This document shows, one piece after another, positions 1 through 7,854 of a stretch of DNA of 31,530 nucleotides. Both the position numbers and the translations under genes were made by a program. Source of the stretch: Candidatus Eiseniibacteriota bacterium (lineage in GTDB: Bacteria; Orphanbacterota; Orphanbacteria; Orphanbacterales; Orphanbacteraceae); the NCBI GenBank assembly GCA_024276995.1, contig JAJRWB010000036.1:1-31530 (forward strand). Reading direction: 5' to 3'. Numbering within the stretch: position 1 is the first letter of the stretch; each line of letters begins with the position of its first letter. A model generated the notes under the pieces. It was not told where the DNA came from and did no database searches. It saw only the letters and a program-made list of their open reading frames with translations.

Positions 1-208
1 AGCCGCCCGTCACGTTCGTTCCGTCGAAATCGATGTTGCCGGCGAACTTCTTGAAGCTTCCGCGCACCTTGGAGATTCCCATGTGGGAGATGGTGAAACC
101 GATCGACGAGTGTGCGGGATCGATCTTCCACGTGTCTGCGCGGAGTGCCGCCGGCGACACGGCGAAGAGCGCGAAAACAATGGCGAGACAGATCGTTTTC
201 TTCAGCAT
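1..208 (-). CDS. YceI family periplasmic protein, N-terminal part only
   Basis: The gene runs off the left edge, leaving the first 69 residues. Residues 1-24 are a clear Sec signal peptide: Lys3-Lys4, a hydrophobic core, and cleavage after LRA. The mature protein begins DTWKIDPAHSSIGFTISHMG, the typical opening of the YceI family (WxIDpaHSxIxFxvxH). YceI proteins are small lipocalin-like beta-barrels of the periplasm that bind long isoprenoids; which ligand applies here is unknown. The start ATG is preceded by AAGGA. It lies just inside the end of the upstream marR gene (7-base overlap), so the two are almost certainly co-transcribed and translationally coupled. A marR-yceI pairing suggests that the regulator controls this gene. 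The family call is firm; the role is open. Confidence 0.88.
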   Translation of the reverse strand, partial: MLKKTICLAIVFALFAVSPAALRADTWKIDPAHSSIGFTISHMGISKVRGSFKKFAGNIDFDGTNVTGG

Positions 209-726
209 TCTTCCTTCTCTTTCCGGCCGGTCTCTTCCCGACCCGCAAGGCGGACCAAGATCGGCCCGCATAGTTTTTCGAGCAACACGACCAGTTCGTC
301 CAGCTCGTCCCGACCAAGACCCGACATGAGCGACCGATCGATCTCTTCGACCGGTCGGTCGAGTTTTCCCAGAAGCTCCACTCCCGACGGCTCGATCCGA
401 AGGAGGATCACGCGCCCGTCTTCCTTCGAACGGCGTCTCGACACGAGGCCTCTCTTCTCCAGCTTGTCCGCCAGGCGCGTGATGTTCGGCGACCGGTGGA
501 TCATCCTCTCCACCACGTCGTACGTTCTCATCCCATCGCCGCCGGCGCCGCGGAGGATCCGAAGAACGTTGTACTGCTCCACCGACAGCGCGTACTTCCT
601 CAAGAGAGTGTCGGAAAGCTCGCGTACCCTCTCGGCCGTGAAGATCAGCGCCACGAGCGCTTCCGTCTCGAGGGAACGGAACACCTTCTTCTGGCGGATC
701 ATTTCTTGGAATTCTCTTCTGCCCAT
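202..726 (-). CDS. MarR family transcriptional regulator
   Basis: A 174-residue protein, slightly longer than the usual 140-160 of MarR regulators. Its winged helix-turn-helix spans roughly residues 40-120. The recognition region reads RSPNITRLADKLEKRGLVSR, the hallmark of the family, and is followed by a wing with DGR (KEDGRVILLRIEPSG). The N- and C-terminal helices would form the dimer interface. It probably binds DNA as a dimer and is released by a small ligand or by oxidation, as in the family generally. It overlaps yceI downstream and diverges from gdh. A 26-bp palindrome begins 24 bases upstream of its ATG and is the obvious candidate operator. I see no Shine-Dalgarno sequence before the ATG. 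The C-terminal tail (about 15 residues) is rich in Lys and Glu. Confidence 0.93.
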   Translation of the reverse strand: MGRREFQEMIRQKKVFRSLETEALVALIFTAERVRELSDTLLRKYALSVEQYNVLRILRGAGGDGMRTYDVVERMIHRSPNITRLADKLEKRGLVSRRRSKEDGRVILLRIEPSGVELLGKLDRPVEEIDRSLMSGLGRDELDELVVLLEKLCGPILVRLAGREETGRKEKEEC

Positions 727-749
727 GTCGTTAATCAGGAATATAGTCG

Positions 750-775
750 AAATTATCTTCCATGGGGTATAATTT
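750..775. promoter_or_regulatory. Candidate MarR operator: 26-bp AT-rich palindrome
   Basis: Perfect 7-bp arms (AAATTAT at 750-756, ATAATTT at 769-775) flank an imperfect centre whose core is CCATGG (760-765). The symmetry axis is between 762 and 763. It is the most AT-rich patch of the marR-gdh intergenic region in an otherwise GC-rich window. Size and position fit a MarR-family operator controlling both divergent genes. Seen directly: the symmetry. Inferred: the protein that binds it. Confidence 0.55.
768..773 (+). promoter_or_regulatory. -10 element of the gdh promoter (TATAAT), with a mirror GATAAT on the other strand
   Basis: A perfect TATAAT lies on the plus strand at 768-773, inside the right part of the palindrome. 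The symmetric position on the minus strand (757 down to 752) reads GATAAT, a 5/6 match pointing toward marR. No good -35 is present for either, so both may depend on an activator or be weak. Transcription from the plus element would begin near 780, giving gdh a leader of about 108 bases. A second weaker candidate in the leader is TTGACT at 792-797, but its best -10 (TAAAAT at 824) is 26 bases away. Confidence 0.4.
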
Positions 776-887
776 TGCTCCGCCCCGTTGCTTGACTTTT
801 CCGGGGGAACCGCGAAACTCAGGTAAAATAGGTTCGCACCGGCGGATTCGCTCTTCTGTCAATCCCGCACCGATCGGAGGCTCTGCA

Positions 888-2141
888 ATGGATACCGACG
901 AATACAACCCTTTCTCCATCGCCCAGCGCCAGCTTGACGAGGCCGCGGAGAGACTCGGTCTCGACGAAGGGACGCGCGAGCTGCTCCGCTGGCCGATGCG
1001 CGAATACACGTTCACCTTGCCGGTGCGCATGGACGACGGAACGACGCGGATCTTCCGCGGCTACCGGGTGCAATACAACGGAAGTCGGGGACCGACGAAG
1101 GGGGGACTGCGCTGGCATCCCGACGAGACGATCGACACGGTGCGCGCCCTGGCGGCATGGATGACGTGGAAGACGGCGGTCGTCGATATCCCCCTCGGCG
1201 GCGGGAAAGGAGGGGTGACGTGCAATCCGAAGGAGCTATCGCGCAACGAGCAGGAGCGGCTCGCCAGGGCGTACATCCGCGCCTCGGCACGCATGATCGG
1301 CCCCCACACCGATGTGCCGGCGCCCGACGTGTACACGTCGCCCCAGGTGATGGCGTGGATGATGGACGAATACGAAACGATCCGACAGGAGAGCCGGCCC
1401 GGCGTGATCACCGGCAAGCCGATCGCCCTCGGCGGGTCTCACGGGAGGGTGGATGCCACCGCCCGCGGCGGGATGTTCGTCGCCCGGGAAGCGGCCGCGA
1501 AGCTCGGCATTGACCTCGCCGGGGGGACGTGCGCCATCCAGGGTTTCGGCAACGCGGGCCAGTACGCCGCCCTCCTCGCCGGGGAGGTGCTCGGCCTCAA
1601 GGTGGTCGCCGCGTCCGACTCGCACGGCGGAGTCTACAACCCGGAGGGCTTCGACAGGAAGAAACTGGTGGACCACAAGCTGTTCACCGGCCGGCTCGAC
1701 GGCTTCCCCGAGGCGAAACCGATCAGCAACGAAGAACTGCTGGAACTCGACTGCACCGTCCTCTTCCCGTCGGCCCTCGAGAACAGCATCACCGCGGTGA
1801 ACGCGCCGAACGTGAAGGCGAAGATCGTCTGCGAACTCGCGAACGGGCCGACCACGCCCGATGCGGACACGATTCTTCACGAAAAGGGTGTTTTCGTGAT
1901 CCCCGATTTTCTCGCCAATGCGGGAGGCGTGACGGTATCGTACTTCGAACAGGTCCAGAACGCGTACAATCATTACTGGCCGGTGGACGAAGTTCACCGG
2001 AAACTGGACGAGACGATGACACGCGCCTTCGCGGCGGTGCATGAAATGATCGAAATCGAAAAGGTTCATCCACGCCTGGCGGCCTACATGGTGGCCGTTC
2101 AGCGCGTCGCGGAAGCGTGCCGGCTCCGCGGCTGGATCTAG
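888..2141 (+). CDS. gdhA: Glu/Leu/Phe/Val dehydrogenase (glutamate dehydrogenase type)
   Basis: A 417-residue amino-acid dehydrogenase, the usual length of the NAD-type hexameric enzymes, which reversibly deaminate glutamate to 2-oxoglutarate in the cytoplasm. Visible motifs: the substrate lysine in [11 protein letters not shown] (K71); the family signature [10 protein letters not shown] with catalytic K107; the catalytic aspartate in DVPAPDVYT (D147); and the Rossmann signature QGFGNAGQ (219-224). SANP-type residues are replaced by LANAGGV near the C-terminus, as expected. The ATG at 888 has GGAGG at 876-880, seven bases upstream. An in-frame ATG at 762 is rejected because it sits inside the promoter palindrome. 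Coenzyme and exact amino-acid preference cannot be read with certainty. The gene lies 40 bases upstream of the PEP/pyruvate-binding gene and is probably co-transcribed with it. Confidence 0.93.
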   Translation: MDTDEYNPFSIAQRQLDEAAERLGLDEGTRELLRWPMREYTFTLPVRMDDGTTRIFRGYRVQYNGSRGPTKGGLRWHPDETIDTVRALAAWMTWKTAVVDIPLGGGKGGVTCNPKELSRNEQERLARAYIRASARMIGPHTDVPAPDVYTSPQVMAWMMDEYETIRQESRPGVITGKPIALGGSHGRVDATARGGMFVAREAAAKLGIDLAGGTCAIQGFGNAGQYAALLAGEVLGLKVVAASDSHGGVYNPEGFDRKKLVDHKLFTGRLDGFPEAKPISNEELLELDCTVLFPSALENSITAVNAPNVKAKIVCELANGPTTPDADTILHEKGVFVIPDFLANAGGVTVSYFEQVQNAYNHYWPVDEVHRKLDETMTRAFAAVHEMIEIEKVHPRLAAYMVAVQRVAEACRLRGWI

Positions 2142-2181
2142 GCGGCACCGTTCCGATTCCCCCGACCAACGGAGTTTCCAT

Positions 2182-4473
2182 TTGCCCGACAACGAAACCG
2201 CGAGCCGTCTCAGGAAACAACTCAAGGAACACGCCGCCATCGCGGGGAAGATCTATAGGAATCTCCTGGTGCTCATGCACAACCGCGACGTGATCACCAT
2301 GGACGACATCTATGCGAAGGCGCGCGACAGCGTGTCGGAAGAATCCGATCCGAACCGGGGCCTCGGCCGGCGGTGGGACGGCACCGAGAGAGACGCCGTC
2401 TATCGCCTCGTGGAGAAGTACGCCGCCAGGCACCTCACGCCCGCCGACATCGACTCGGTGGTGCTCGCGGCGAGCAAGATGGAGCGCGCCCAGTCGCTCG
2501 AGGAGATCGCCAATCTCCAGGGGGTCTCCTTCGCGCTGCTGAAGCAGAAGGTCGAGGACTACTGCTCTCTCCCCGCCCAGGAGACGGGCGGGCCGACCCA
2601 CGAGGATCGGATGAGCGTCCGCGTGGCGCTGATCCGGAAATTCATCAGCGATCAGCTCGAATACATCGGAGTGGCGCGACACTTCATCCGGATCACCGAC
2701 TTTCCGCCCATCATGCGGCGCACCCGCGGGCCGCGCGGCGGCATGGGCCGCATCGGCGGGAAGGCGGCGGGCATGGTGCTCGCACGGAAAGTGCTCGAAG
2801 AACATTTCAAGAAGAGGAAGACCGATCCCGCCTTCGAAATCGCCACGCCCGAGACGTGGTACCTCCGCAGCGATCTCTTCCAAGATTTCGTTCAGCAGAA
2901 CGACCTGATGGATTATTACGACATCAAGTACAAGCCGGTGGCGGAAATCCGAAAGGCGTACCCCCTGATCCGCGAAGTGTTCAAGAACGGGCAGTTCTCG
3001 CCGTACATCATGAAAGAACTGCGTTCCCTCCTCGACGAGGCGGGAACGTGCCCGCTCATCGTGAGGTCATCGAGCCTCCTGGAGGATAACTTCGGCTCGG
3101 CGTTCTCCGGAAAGTACCAGTCGATCTACGTGGCGAACCAGGGGAGGATCGAGGAGAGGCTCAACAATCTCGTCGGCGCCATCGCCGAGGTCTACGCCTC
3201 CACCCTCGGCCCCGACCCGATTCTCTACAGGCATGAGCGAAATCTTCTCGATTACGACGAACAGATGGCGGTGATGATCCAGAAGGTGGTCGGCTTCCGC
3301 CACGGCGACTACTATCTTCCCGCGTGGGCGGGGGTGGGGTTCTCGCGAAACGAGTGGCGCTGGACGCCGAGGATCAAGCGCGAAGACGGCCTCGTGCGAA
3401 TCGTGCTCGGCCTAGGCACGAGGGCGGTCGACCGGGTGGGTGATGACTACCCGCGCATGGTGCCTCTGGGTATGCCCGATCTGCGCCCCGAGTCGAGCGC
3501 CGAGGAGGTCTTCCGATACGCCCAGCGTTTCGCCGACGCGGTGAATCTGAAAAGGAACCGCTTCGAAAAGATCCCTCTCACAGAACTTCTTTCCGACACC
3601 AACTTTCCCGACCTTTACCGAATGGTTTCCATCCTCGATCACGGCATGGTGCAGTCGCCCGTGACGAAGAGGGTGAGCGCCCCGGTCCACTCGATGGCCG
3701 TCACCTTCGACGGTTTGCTGAACGGGCCGTTCCCGGCGCTCATGCGCGAAATCCTCGGCGCCCTCGAGCAGGCGTACGGCAGGCCGATGGACCTCGAGTT
3801 CGCCTTCGACGGGGAGAAGCTGTTCATCCTCCAGTGCAGGCCGCAGGGGCAACGCGCCGAGTCGGCGGTCGCGGAGATCCCCTCGGACATCCCGGAGGAC
3901 CGGAAGATCTTCACGGCGAACCGCTACGTCCAGTCGGGCAGCGTGTTGAATGTGGAGTATATCGTCTACATCGATCCGATCGACTACAATCGACTCACCA
4001 CGTACGACGAGAAAGCGACGGTCGGGCAGATCGTCGGCCGGCTCAATCACCGGCTCGAGGCGAGGCGGTTCATCCTGATCGGCCCGGGACGGTGGGGCTC
4101 GAACAACATCGAACTCGGCGTGAAGGTGCAGTACGCCGACATCCACAGGACCCTCGCGCTTCTCGAAATGGCACGAAGCAAGGGAGGATACACGCCCGAG
4201 GTTTCGTTCGGCACCCACTTCTTCCAGGATCTCGTCGAGGCGGGAATCTACTATCTCCCCCTCTACCCCGACGAGAAGGAAAACGAGTTCAACGAGGCGT
4301 TTCTGCGCGGCGCGCCGAATATTCTCACGGCGCTCCTCCCCGACGCGGCCGGTTTCTCCGACACGATCCACGTGATCCACGTCCCGGCGTCGACACACGG
4401 GCTCTACCTTCATATCCTGATGAATGCCGATGAGGAAAGGGCGCTCGCCTACCTGGGGGAGCAGAAGAAGTAG
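2182..4473 (+). CDS. PEP/pyruvate-binding (PPDK N-terminal domain) protein without the phosphohistidine domain
   Basis: 763 residues, starting at TTG with GGAG (2171-2174) seven bases upstream; no better start exists. Residues 1-180 are a mostly helical region of unknown role. Residues about 185-555 are the ATP-grasp domain of pyruvate phosphate dikinase and PEP synthase: GGKAAGM (K194), then VRSSSLLEDNFGSAFSGKY (R295), ending with the typical LFILQCRPQ (R553). Residues about 565-763 form a separate conserved-looking domain with GPGRWGS (about 634) and FGTHFFQDLVEAGIYYLPLY (about 677). The swivelling phosphohistidine domain and the PEP-binding TIM barrel are absent, so it cannot run the full PEP synthase cycle alone. 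It may phosphorylate another partner or use ATP differently. It follows gdh closely and converges on a PTS EIIA-like gene only 15 bases away. Confidence 0.85.
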   Translation: MPDNETASRLRKQLKEHAAIAGKIYRNLLVLMHNRDVITMDDIYAKARDSVSEESDPNRGLGRRWDGTERDAVYRLVEKYAARHLTPADIDSVVLAASKMERAQSLEEIANLQGVSFALLKQKVEDYCSLPAQETGGPTHEDRMSVRVALIRKFISDQLEYIGVARHFIRITDFPPIMRRTRGPRGGMGRIGGKAAGMVLARKVLEEHFKKRKTDPAFEIATPETWYLRSDLFQDFVQQNDLMDYYDIKYKPVAEIRKAYPLIREVFKNGQFSPYIMKELRSLLDEAGTCPLIVRSSSLLEDNFGSAFSGKYQSIYVANQGRIEERLNNLVGAIAEVYASTLGPDPILYRHERNLLDYDEQMAVMIQKVVGFRHGDYYLPAWAGVGFSRNEWRWTPRIKREDGLVRIVLGLGTRAVDRVGDDYPRMVPLGMPDLRPESSAEEVFRYAQRFADAVNLKRNRFEKIPLTELLSDTNFPDLYRMVSILDHGMVQSPVTKRVSAPVHSMAVTFDGLLNGPFPALMREILGALEQAYGRPMDLEFAFDGEKLFILQCRPQGQRAESAVAEIPSDIPEDRKIFTANRYVQSGSVLNVEYIVYIDPIDYNRLTTYDEKATVGQIVGRLNHRLEARRFILIGPGRWGSNNIELGVKVQYADIHRTLALLEMARSKGGYTPEVSFGTHFFQDLVEAGIYYLPLYPDEKENEFNEAFLRGAPNILTALLPDAAGFSDTIHVIHVPASTHGLYLHILMNADEERALAYLGEQKK

Positions 4474-4488
4474 CGCGGCGCGGGTCGA

Positions 4489-4992
4489 TCAGTAATTGCC
4501 GTCGAACATGCGGTAGACGTCCGATACCGACCACGTCTCGTGGAGAAGGTTTCTCACACCGTCGAAGCGGAACATCTCCGCCACCTGCCGGTACACTTTC
4601 AAGTAAAGATCGGGTTGGAACGATGATCCCACCACGACGATGAGGAAATGCACCGGCTCGCCGTCGGGTGCGTCGAATTCGACTCCCTCCAGCGATCGGG
4701 CGAAACCGATCATCACGTCCTTCACCTTCTTTGAACGGATATGGGGAATGGCGATACCGTTTCCCACGGCGGTGCACGCCTTCTTTTCGCGGTTCCACAA
4801 GTCGAGGAAGAGCTTGTTCCGGTTGTCCACGCGGCCGGTGGCGTCGAACAGGTCGACGACGTCACCGATCACCGCCTCCTTCACTTTTTGGACGTACCGC
4901 TCCCTGTCGTATTCCTCTTCGTCGGGAGGATCGATACACGTCCGCAGATCGAGGCAGACGAAACCGTTCTGGAGAAAGTTCGACAGTCGCAT
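4489..4992 (-). CDS. PTS EIIA type-2 (fructose/nitrogen) domain protein
   Basis: 167 residues, close to PtsN/FruA-type EIIA domains (about 150). The phosphorylatable histidine is H84 in GNGIAIPHIRSKKVKDV, the family active-site block. The following EGVEFDAPDGEPVHFLIVVV matches the second conserved block. Such domains accept phosphate from HPr and pass it to EIIB or act as regulators. No EIIB, EIIC, HPr or EI gene is nearby, so a regulatory role is more likely than sugar uptake. There is no Shine-Dalgarno before the ATG, and a TACAAT box ends eight bases upstream, which suggests a leaderless mRNA. An acidic insert (residues 21-30, PDEEEYDRER) follows the first strand. Confidence 0.86.
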   Translation of the reverse strand: MRLSNFLQNGFVCLDLRTCIDPPDEEEYDRERYVQKVKEAVIGDVVDLFDATGRVDNRNKLFLDLWNREKKACTAVGNGIAIPHIRSKKVKDVMIGFARSLEGVEFDAPDGEPVHFLIVVVGSSFQPDLYLKVYRQVAEMFRFDGVRNLLHETWSVSDVYRMFDGNY

Positions 4993-5000
4993 GGCTGTTT

Positions 5001-5030
5001 ATTGTATCGGACGAAGGTGAAAGTTCACAA
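5001..5030 (-). promoter_or_regulatory. Promoter of the PTS EIIA-like gene, apparently leaderless
   Basis: On the minus strand TTGTGA (5030-5025, 4/6) and TACAAT (5006-5001, 5/6) are separated by 18 bases. Transcription would start near 4994, two bases before the ATG at 4992. The spacer and -35 are covered by GTGAA-AG-TTCAC (5017-5028), a 5-bp inverted repeat that could be an operator. Confidence 0.45.
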
Positions 5031-5064
5031 CCCTCGCCGACGCCTCCCGTTTGTGGCACAATCG

Positions 5065-5081
5065 TTCCGGCTTCGCCGGAA
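5065..5081 (+). other. Small hairpin directly before the glycosyltransferase ribosome-binding site
   Basis: TTCCGGC (5065-5071) and GCCGGAA (5075-5081) form a perfect 7-bp stem with a 3-base loop. AAGGA, the only Shine-Dalgarno candidate for the gene at 5101, begins at the last base of the stem and is 15 bases from the ATG. The fold may affect initiation. An 11-bp palindrome, TTGTGGCACAA, sits just upstream at 5051-5061. Confidence 0.4.
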
Positions 5082-5100
5082 AGGATGTGCCGGGCGATTC

Positions 5101-6321
5101 ATGAGGGTTCTCCAGATCAATAAATACTACTACGGCCGGGGCGGCTCGGAACGGTATCTCTTCGAAGTGAGCCGTCTTCTCGCCGAAGCGGGGCACGAGG
5201 TGGTTCCCCTCGCCATGCGCGATCGGCGCAACGCGCCGGTCGCCGGGGCGGACCGCTTTCTAACCGGCATCGACTACCGAGCGGACACGCCGTGGATCGA
5301 AAAGGTGCGCCGCGCGGCGAAGGTGATCTGGAACCAGGAAGCGTACGACCGCGTGAGCGAACTGGCGGCGGTCGAAAGGCCGGATATCGCCCATCTCCAC
5401 AACATCGCCCACCAGCTCTCCGGCTCGGTGGTGGCGGCGCTCGACCATGCCGGCGTGCCGGCGGTGCAGAGCCTGCACGACTACAAGCTCGTCTGCCCGT
5501 CGTACCGGATCTTCCGTGACGGGAAGCGGTGCGAGGCGTGCCGTCCTTACCGCTACTGGAACGCCGTCCGTTACCGCTGTCTCCTCGACAGCCGCGCGGC
5601 GAGCGCCGTGGCCGCGGCGGAAGCGGCGCTCTATTCGGCTGCCGGCCTCTACCGGAAGGGGATCCGCCGTTTCCATTCCCCCTCGCGCTTCCTCAAAGAG
5701 ACGATGGAACGGTGGGGCGTGGACGGCGAGAAGATCGATCATATCCCGCTCACCCTCAACCTGTCGGAATACGACCCTTCCTCCGAGGACGACGGCTCCT
5801 TCCTCTTCGCCGGGCGGCTCTCCCACGAAAAGGGACTCGACACGCTCCTCGAGGCGGCCGCCCTTTGTCCCGACATCCCGATCGTCGCCGCGGGCGAGGG
5901 GCCGGAACGGGCGCGAAGCGAGGCGGAACTCGAAAGACGGGGCATCGGTTCGCTCACATTCACCGGTTTCCTTGCGCCCGACGATCTGCGGCGGCGGATG
6001 GCGCGCTGCCGCGCCGTGCTCATCCCGTCGGAGTGGGACGAGAATTCACCCGTGGTAATCTACGAGGCGTTCGCCCTGGGAAAGCCGGTGATCGGATCGA
6101 CGCGCGGCGGCATTCCCGAGATGGTCCGGCCCGGCGAGACCGGTCTCCTCGTCCCGCCGGGCGACGCCGCCGCGCTCGCCGGCGCGATCGGCGACCTCGC
6201 GGAACATCGGGAACGAGCGATGGAGATGGGGCGCGCTGCGCGGCGACTGATGGAGACGGAGTATGCGCCGGAAAAGCACCTCGAGAGGATCGTCGCGTTC
6301 TACAGGAAGGCGATCGGCTGA
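5101..6321 (+). CDS. GT4 family glycosyltransferase
   Basis: 406 residues with the GT-B fold of glycosyltransferase family 4. The N-terminal acceptor half starts MRVLQINKYYYGRGGSERY, whose glycine-rich loop is typical of the family. The C-terminal donor half contains FAGRLSHEKGLDTLLEAA and the EX7E motif ENSPVVIYE, followed by AFALGKPVIGSTRGGIPEMV, which binds the nucleotide sugar. A Cys cluster in the middle (CPSYRIFRDGKRCEACRPYR) is common in a subgroup of these enzymes acting on polysaccharide precursors. The sugar and acceptor cannot be deduced. The reading frame is open further upstream, but only the ATG at 5101 gives a proper GT4 N-terminus. It stands alone on the plus strand, away from the glycan operon at 7855-17978. 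Confidence 0.9.
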   Translation: MRVLQINKYYYGRGGSERYLFEVSRLLAEAGHEVVPLAMRDRRNAPVAGADRFLTGIDYRADTPWIEKVRRAAKVIWNQEAYDRVSELAAVERPDIAHLHNIAHQLSGSVVAALDHAGVPAVQSLHDYKLVCPSYRIFRDGKRCEACRPYRYWNAVRYRCLLDSRAASAVAAAEAALYSAAGLYRKGIRRFHSPSRFLKETMERWGVDGEKIDHIPLTLNLSEYDPSSEDDGSFLFAGRLSHEKGLDTLLEAAALCPDIPIVAAGEGPERARSEAELERRGIGSLTFTGFLAPDDLRRRMARCRAVLIPSEWDENSPVVIYEAFALGKPVIGSTRGGIPEMVRPGETGLLVPPGDAAALAGAIGDLAEHRERAMEMGRAARRLMETEYAPEKHLERIVAFYRKAIG

Positions 6322-6391
6322 GGGGATGACCGCGACTCCCGAACCACCTGATTGGTGAGTGCGGTTTCACCTGCTTCGGGACCGTCCGTGG

Positions 6392-6420
6392 TTGCCGATG
6401 CGATCGTTCGCCTGTAGAAT
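6392..6420 (+). promoter_or_regulatory. Sigma70-like promoter of the lipoprotein gene
   Basis: TTGCCG (6392-6397, 4/6) and TAGAAT (6415-6420, 5/6) are separated by exactly 17 bases. The start would be near 6427, leaving a leader of about 20 bases that holds GGAGG (6438-6442) before the ATG at 6448. This is one of the best promoter matches in the window. Confidence 0.6.
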
Positions 6421-6447
6421 CGGGTTCTCTTCCTGCCGGAGGCCGAT

Positions 6448-7773
6448 ATGGATCGCCGCACGACCGTGTTTCCCCTGTTCTCCCTGCTGGTGGCGCTTGC
6501 ATCCTGCTCGGATGACACCCCCTCTCCCTCGCCCGCCGGAAACGGGGTGGACGGTTGGATCACGACGGTGGACTCCGCCGCCGCGGTATCGATACCTGTC
6601 GCCCTGCTCGACGGCGATTCATTCATCGTGGTCGCCGGTCCCGTCCGGACCGACTCCACAGGGTACTACGCCATGGAAGATGTCCCGGCGGGACGCTACT
6701 ACCTGTTCACCTTCACCGGGGATTACTGGCTCTTCGATCAGACGGAGCCAATGGTCGAAATCCGATCGGGTGCGAACGCACGACATGACGTTCGGATGGT
6801 CGAGTCGACCTTTGATCTCAACGGCGGATATCGGCTGGAGGGGATGGTGATCGACAGCGAAACCGGGGCCGGCGTGGACAAGGCCCTCGTATCGATGGGG
6901 AGTGTTCACCTGGACCCGTACTTCGGCGGCGTGATCCCCTCCGGCGACGCGATTACCGGGGCCGACGGCCGTTACTCCATCGATCACGCGTACCTGTTGA
7001 TCGATGAGACCGGAAACAGTATCGGCATTTTCCCGGTGGGAGTCAGCAAGGAAGGATACATTCCCTTCGTGGGCCTGCCGATTCCTCTCCCCGAGCCTCC
7101 CGGAAGCACGGCCACGTATAATGTCGGGCTGAGCCGCGCCGCCGCAGGGGGGAGACTCGAGGGGCGCATCCTCTTCGAAGGAGAGCCGGTTTCCGGCATC
7201 ATTGTGGGGCTCAACCTGATGGAACCGCCCGGTGAGATCGAGCCCGATGACAAGGAGACCGTGCCCGTTCTCGGCGCGAGCACATTCACCGATTCCGAAG
7301 GACGGTACGAGTTTACCGGTCTGCAGGATGGCGTCTATTCAGTCGATGCCGCCTACTTCCCCGACGACGGTTATCTCCTGCTTCATACATCCGAGTGGAT
7401 CAGCATTCGAGAAGACGGTACCGGAATGGTGGAGGATCTGGAAATCACCCGAGCGATCGTTCCTCACAAGCCGACCGACAGGCTCGTACTCGACACTCTT
7501 CCCGAACGATTGGTGTGGAGCGCCTGTCCCGGTGCCGATCGCTACAGTGTGGGAATCGCGAATCAAGAAGGGTGGATCGGGTCCTGGGATACGGCGGACA
7601 CCGTCCTTTCTCCTCTGTCGATCCCCGAGCCCTTGATGAAGGAGTACTATCGATGGGGCGTCTTTGCCTTCTCGGGGAGAACCGTCGTGAGCGATTTTGA
7701 AGAGCTTGCGACGTTCACCGTGACCCCCGGATCGAGCGATTCCCTATCCGCGTCCCGCCGGACCCGCCGATAG
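6448..7773 (+). CDS. Lipoprotein with carboxypeptidase-regulatory-like repeats
   Basis: 441 residues with no recognisable enzyme. A signal peptide ends in the lipobox LASC (Cys20), so the protein is probably lipid-anchored. The rest is built from beta-sandwich units of the carboxypeptidase regulatory type, each with a hallmark such as DSTGYYAMEDVPAGRYYLFT (about 69-88), GADGRYSID (about 171) and DSEGRYEFTGLQDGVYSVDA (about 271-290). Roughly three units cover residues 33-335. The last 100 residues include a WSACPGADRYSVGI stretch resembling a fibronectin-type strand. Such proteins are usually surface scaffolds or adhesins. GGAGG lies five bases before the ATG. It converges on the FN3-like gene at 7855. 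The C-terminus (SASRRTRR) is basic and lacks a sorting domain. Confidence 0.8.
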   Translation: MDRRTTVFPLFSLLVALASCSDDTPSPSPAGNGVDGWITTVDSAAAVSIPVALLDGDSFIVVAGPVRTDSTGYYAMEDVPAGRYYLFTFTGDYWLFDQTEPMVEIRSGANARHDVRMVESTFDLNGGYRLEGMVIDSETGAGVDKALVSMGSVHLDPYFGGVIPSGDAITGADGRYSIDHAYLLIDETGNSIGIFPVGVSKEGYIPFVGLPIPLPEPPGSTATYNVGLSRAAAGGRLEGRILFEGEPVSGIIVGLNLMEPPGEIEPDDKETVPVLGASTFTDSEGRYEFTGLQDGVYSVDAAYFPDDGYLLLHTSEWISIREDGTGMVEDLEITRAIVPHKPTDRLVLDTLPERLVWSACPGADRYSVGIANQEGWIGSWDTADTVLSPLSIPEPLMKEYYRWGVFAFSGRTVVSDFEELATFTVTPGSSDSLSASRRTRR

Positions 7774-7854
7774 TTCACGACCCGCGCCACGAAACCGCCG
7801 ACCACTCCGGACGGCGAAAAAGGCGGAGAGCTTCGCCCCCTTCCCGGGACCGCT

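Noticed and set aside
762-890. Upstream ATG start for glutamate dehydrogenase
   Set aside because: It lies inside the promoter palindrome, has no ribosome-binding site, and would add 42 residues unlike the family; the ATG at 888 has GGAGG at the right spacing.
1236-2240. Minus-strand open frame of 334 codons across gdh
   Set aside because: Shadow of gdh, with no recognisable motif or ribosome-binding site.
3412-4413. Minus-strand open frame of 333 codons across the PEP/pyruvate-binding gene
   Set aside because: Antisense shadow with low-complexity composition and no start signal.
7774-7854. Terminator between the convergent lipoprotein and FN3 genes
   Set aside because: Only 4-5-bp inverted repeats (CGCCG/CGGCG near 7797-7817) without a T-run; too weak to call.
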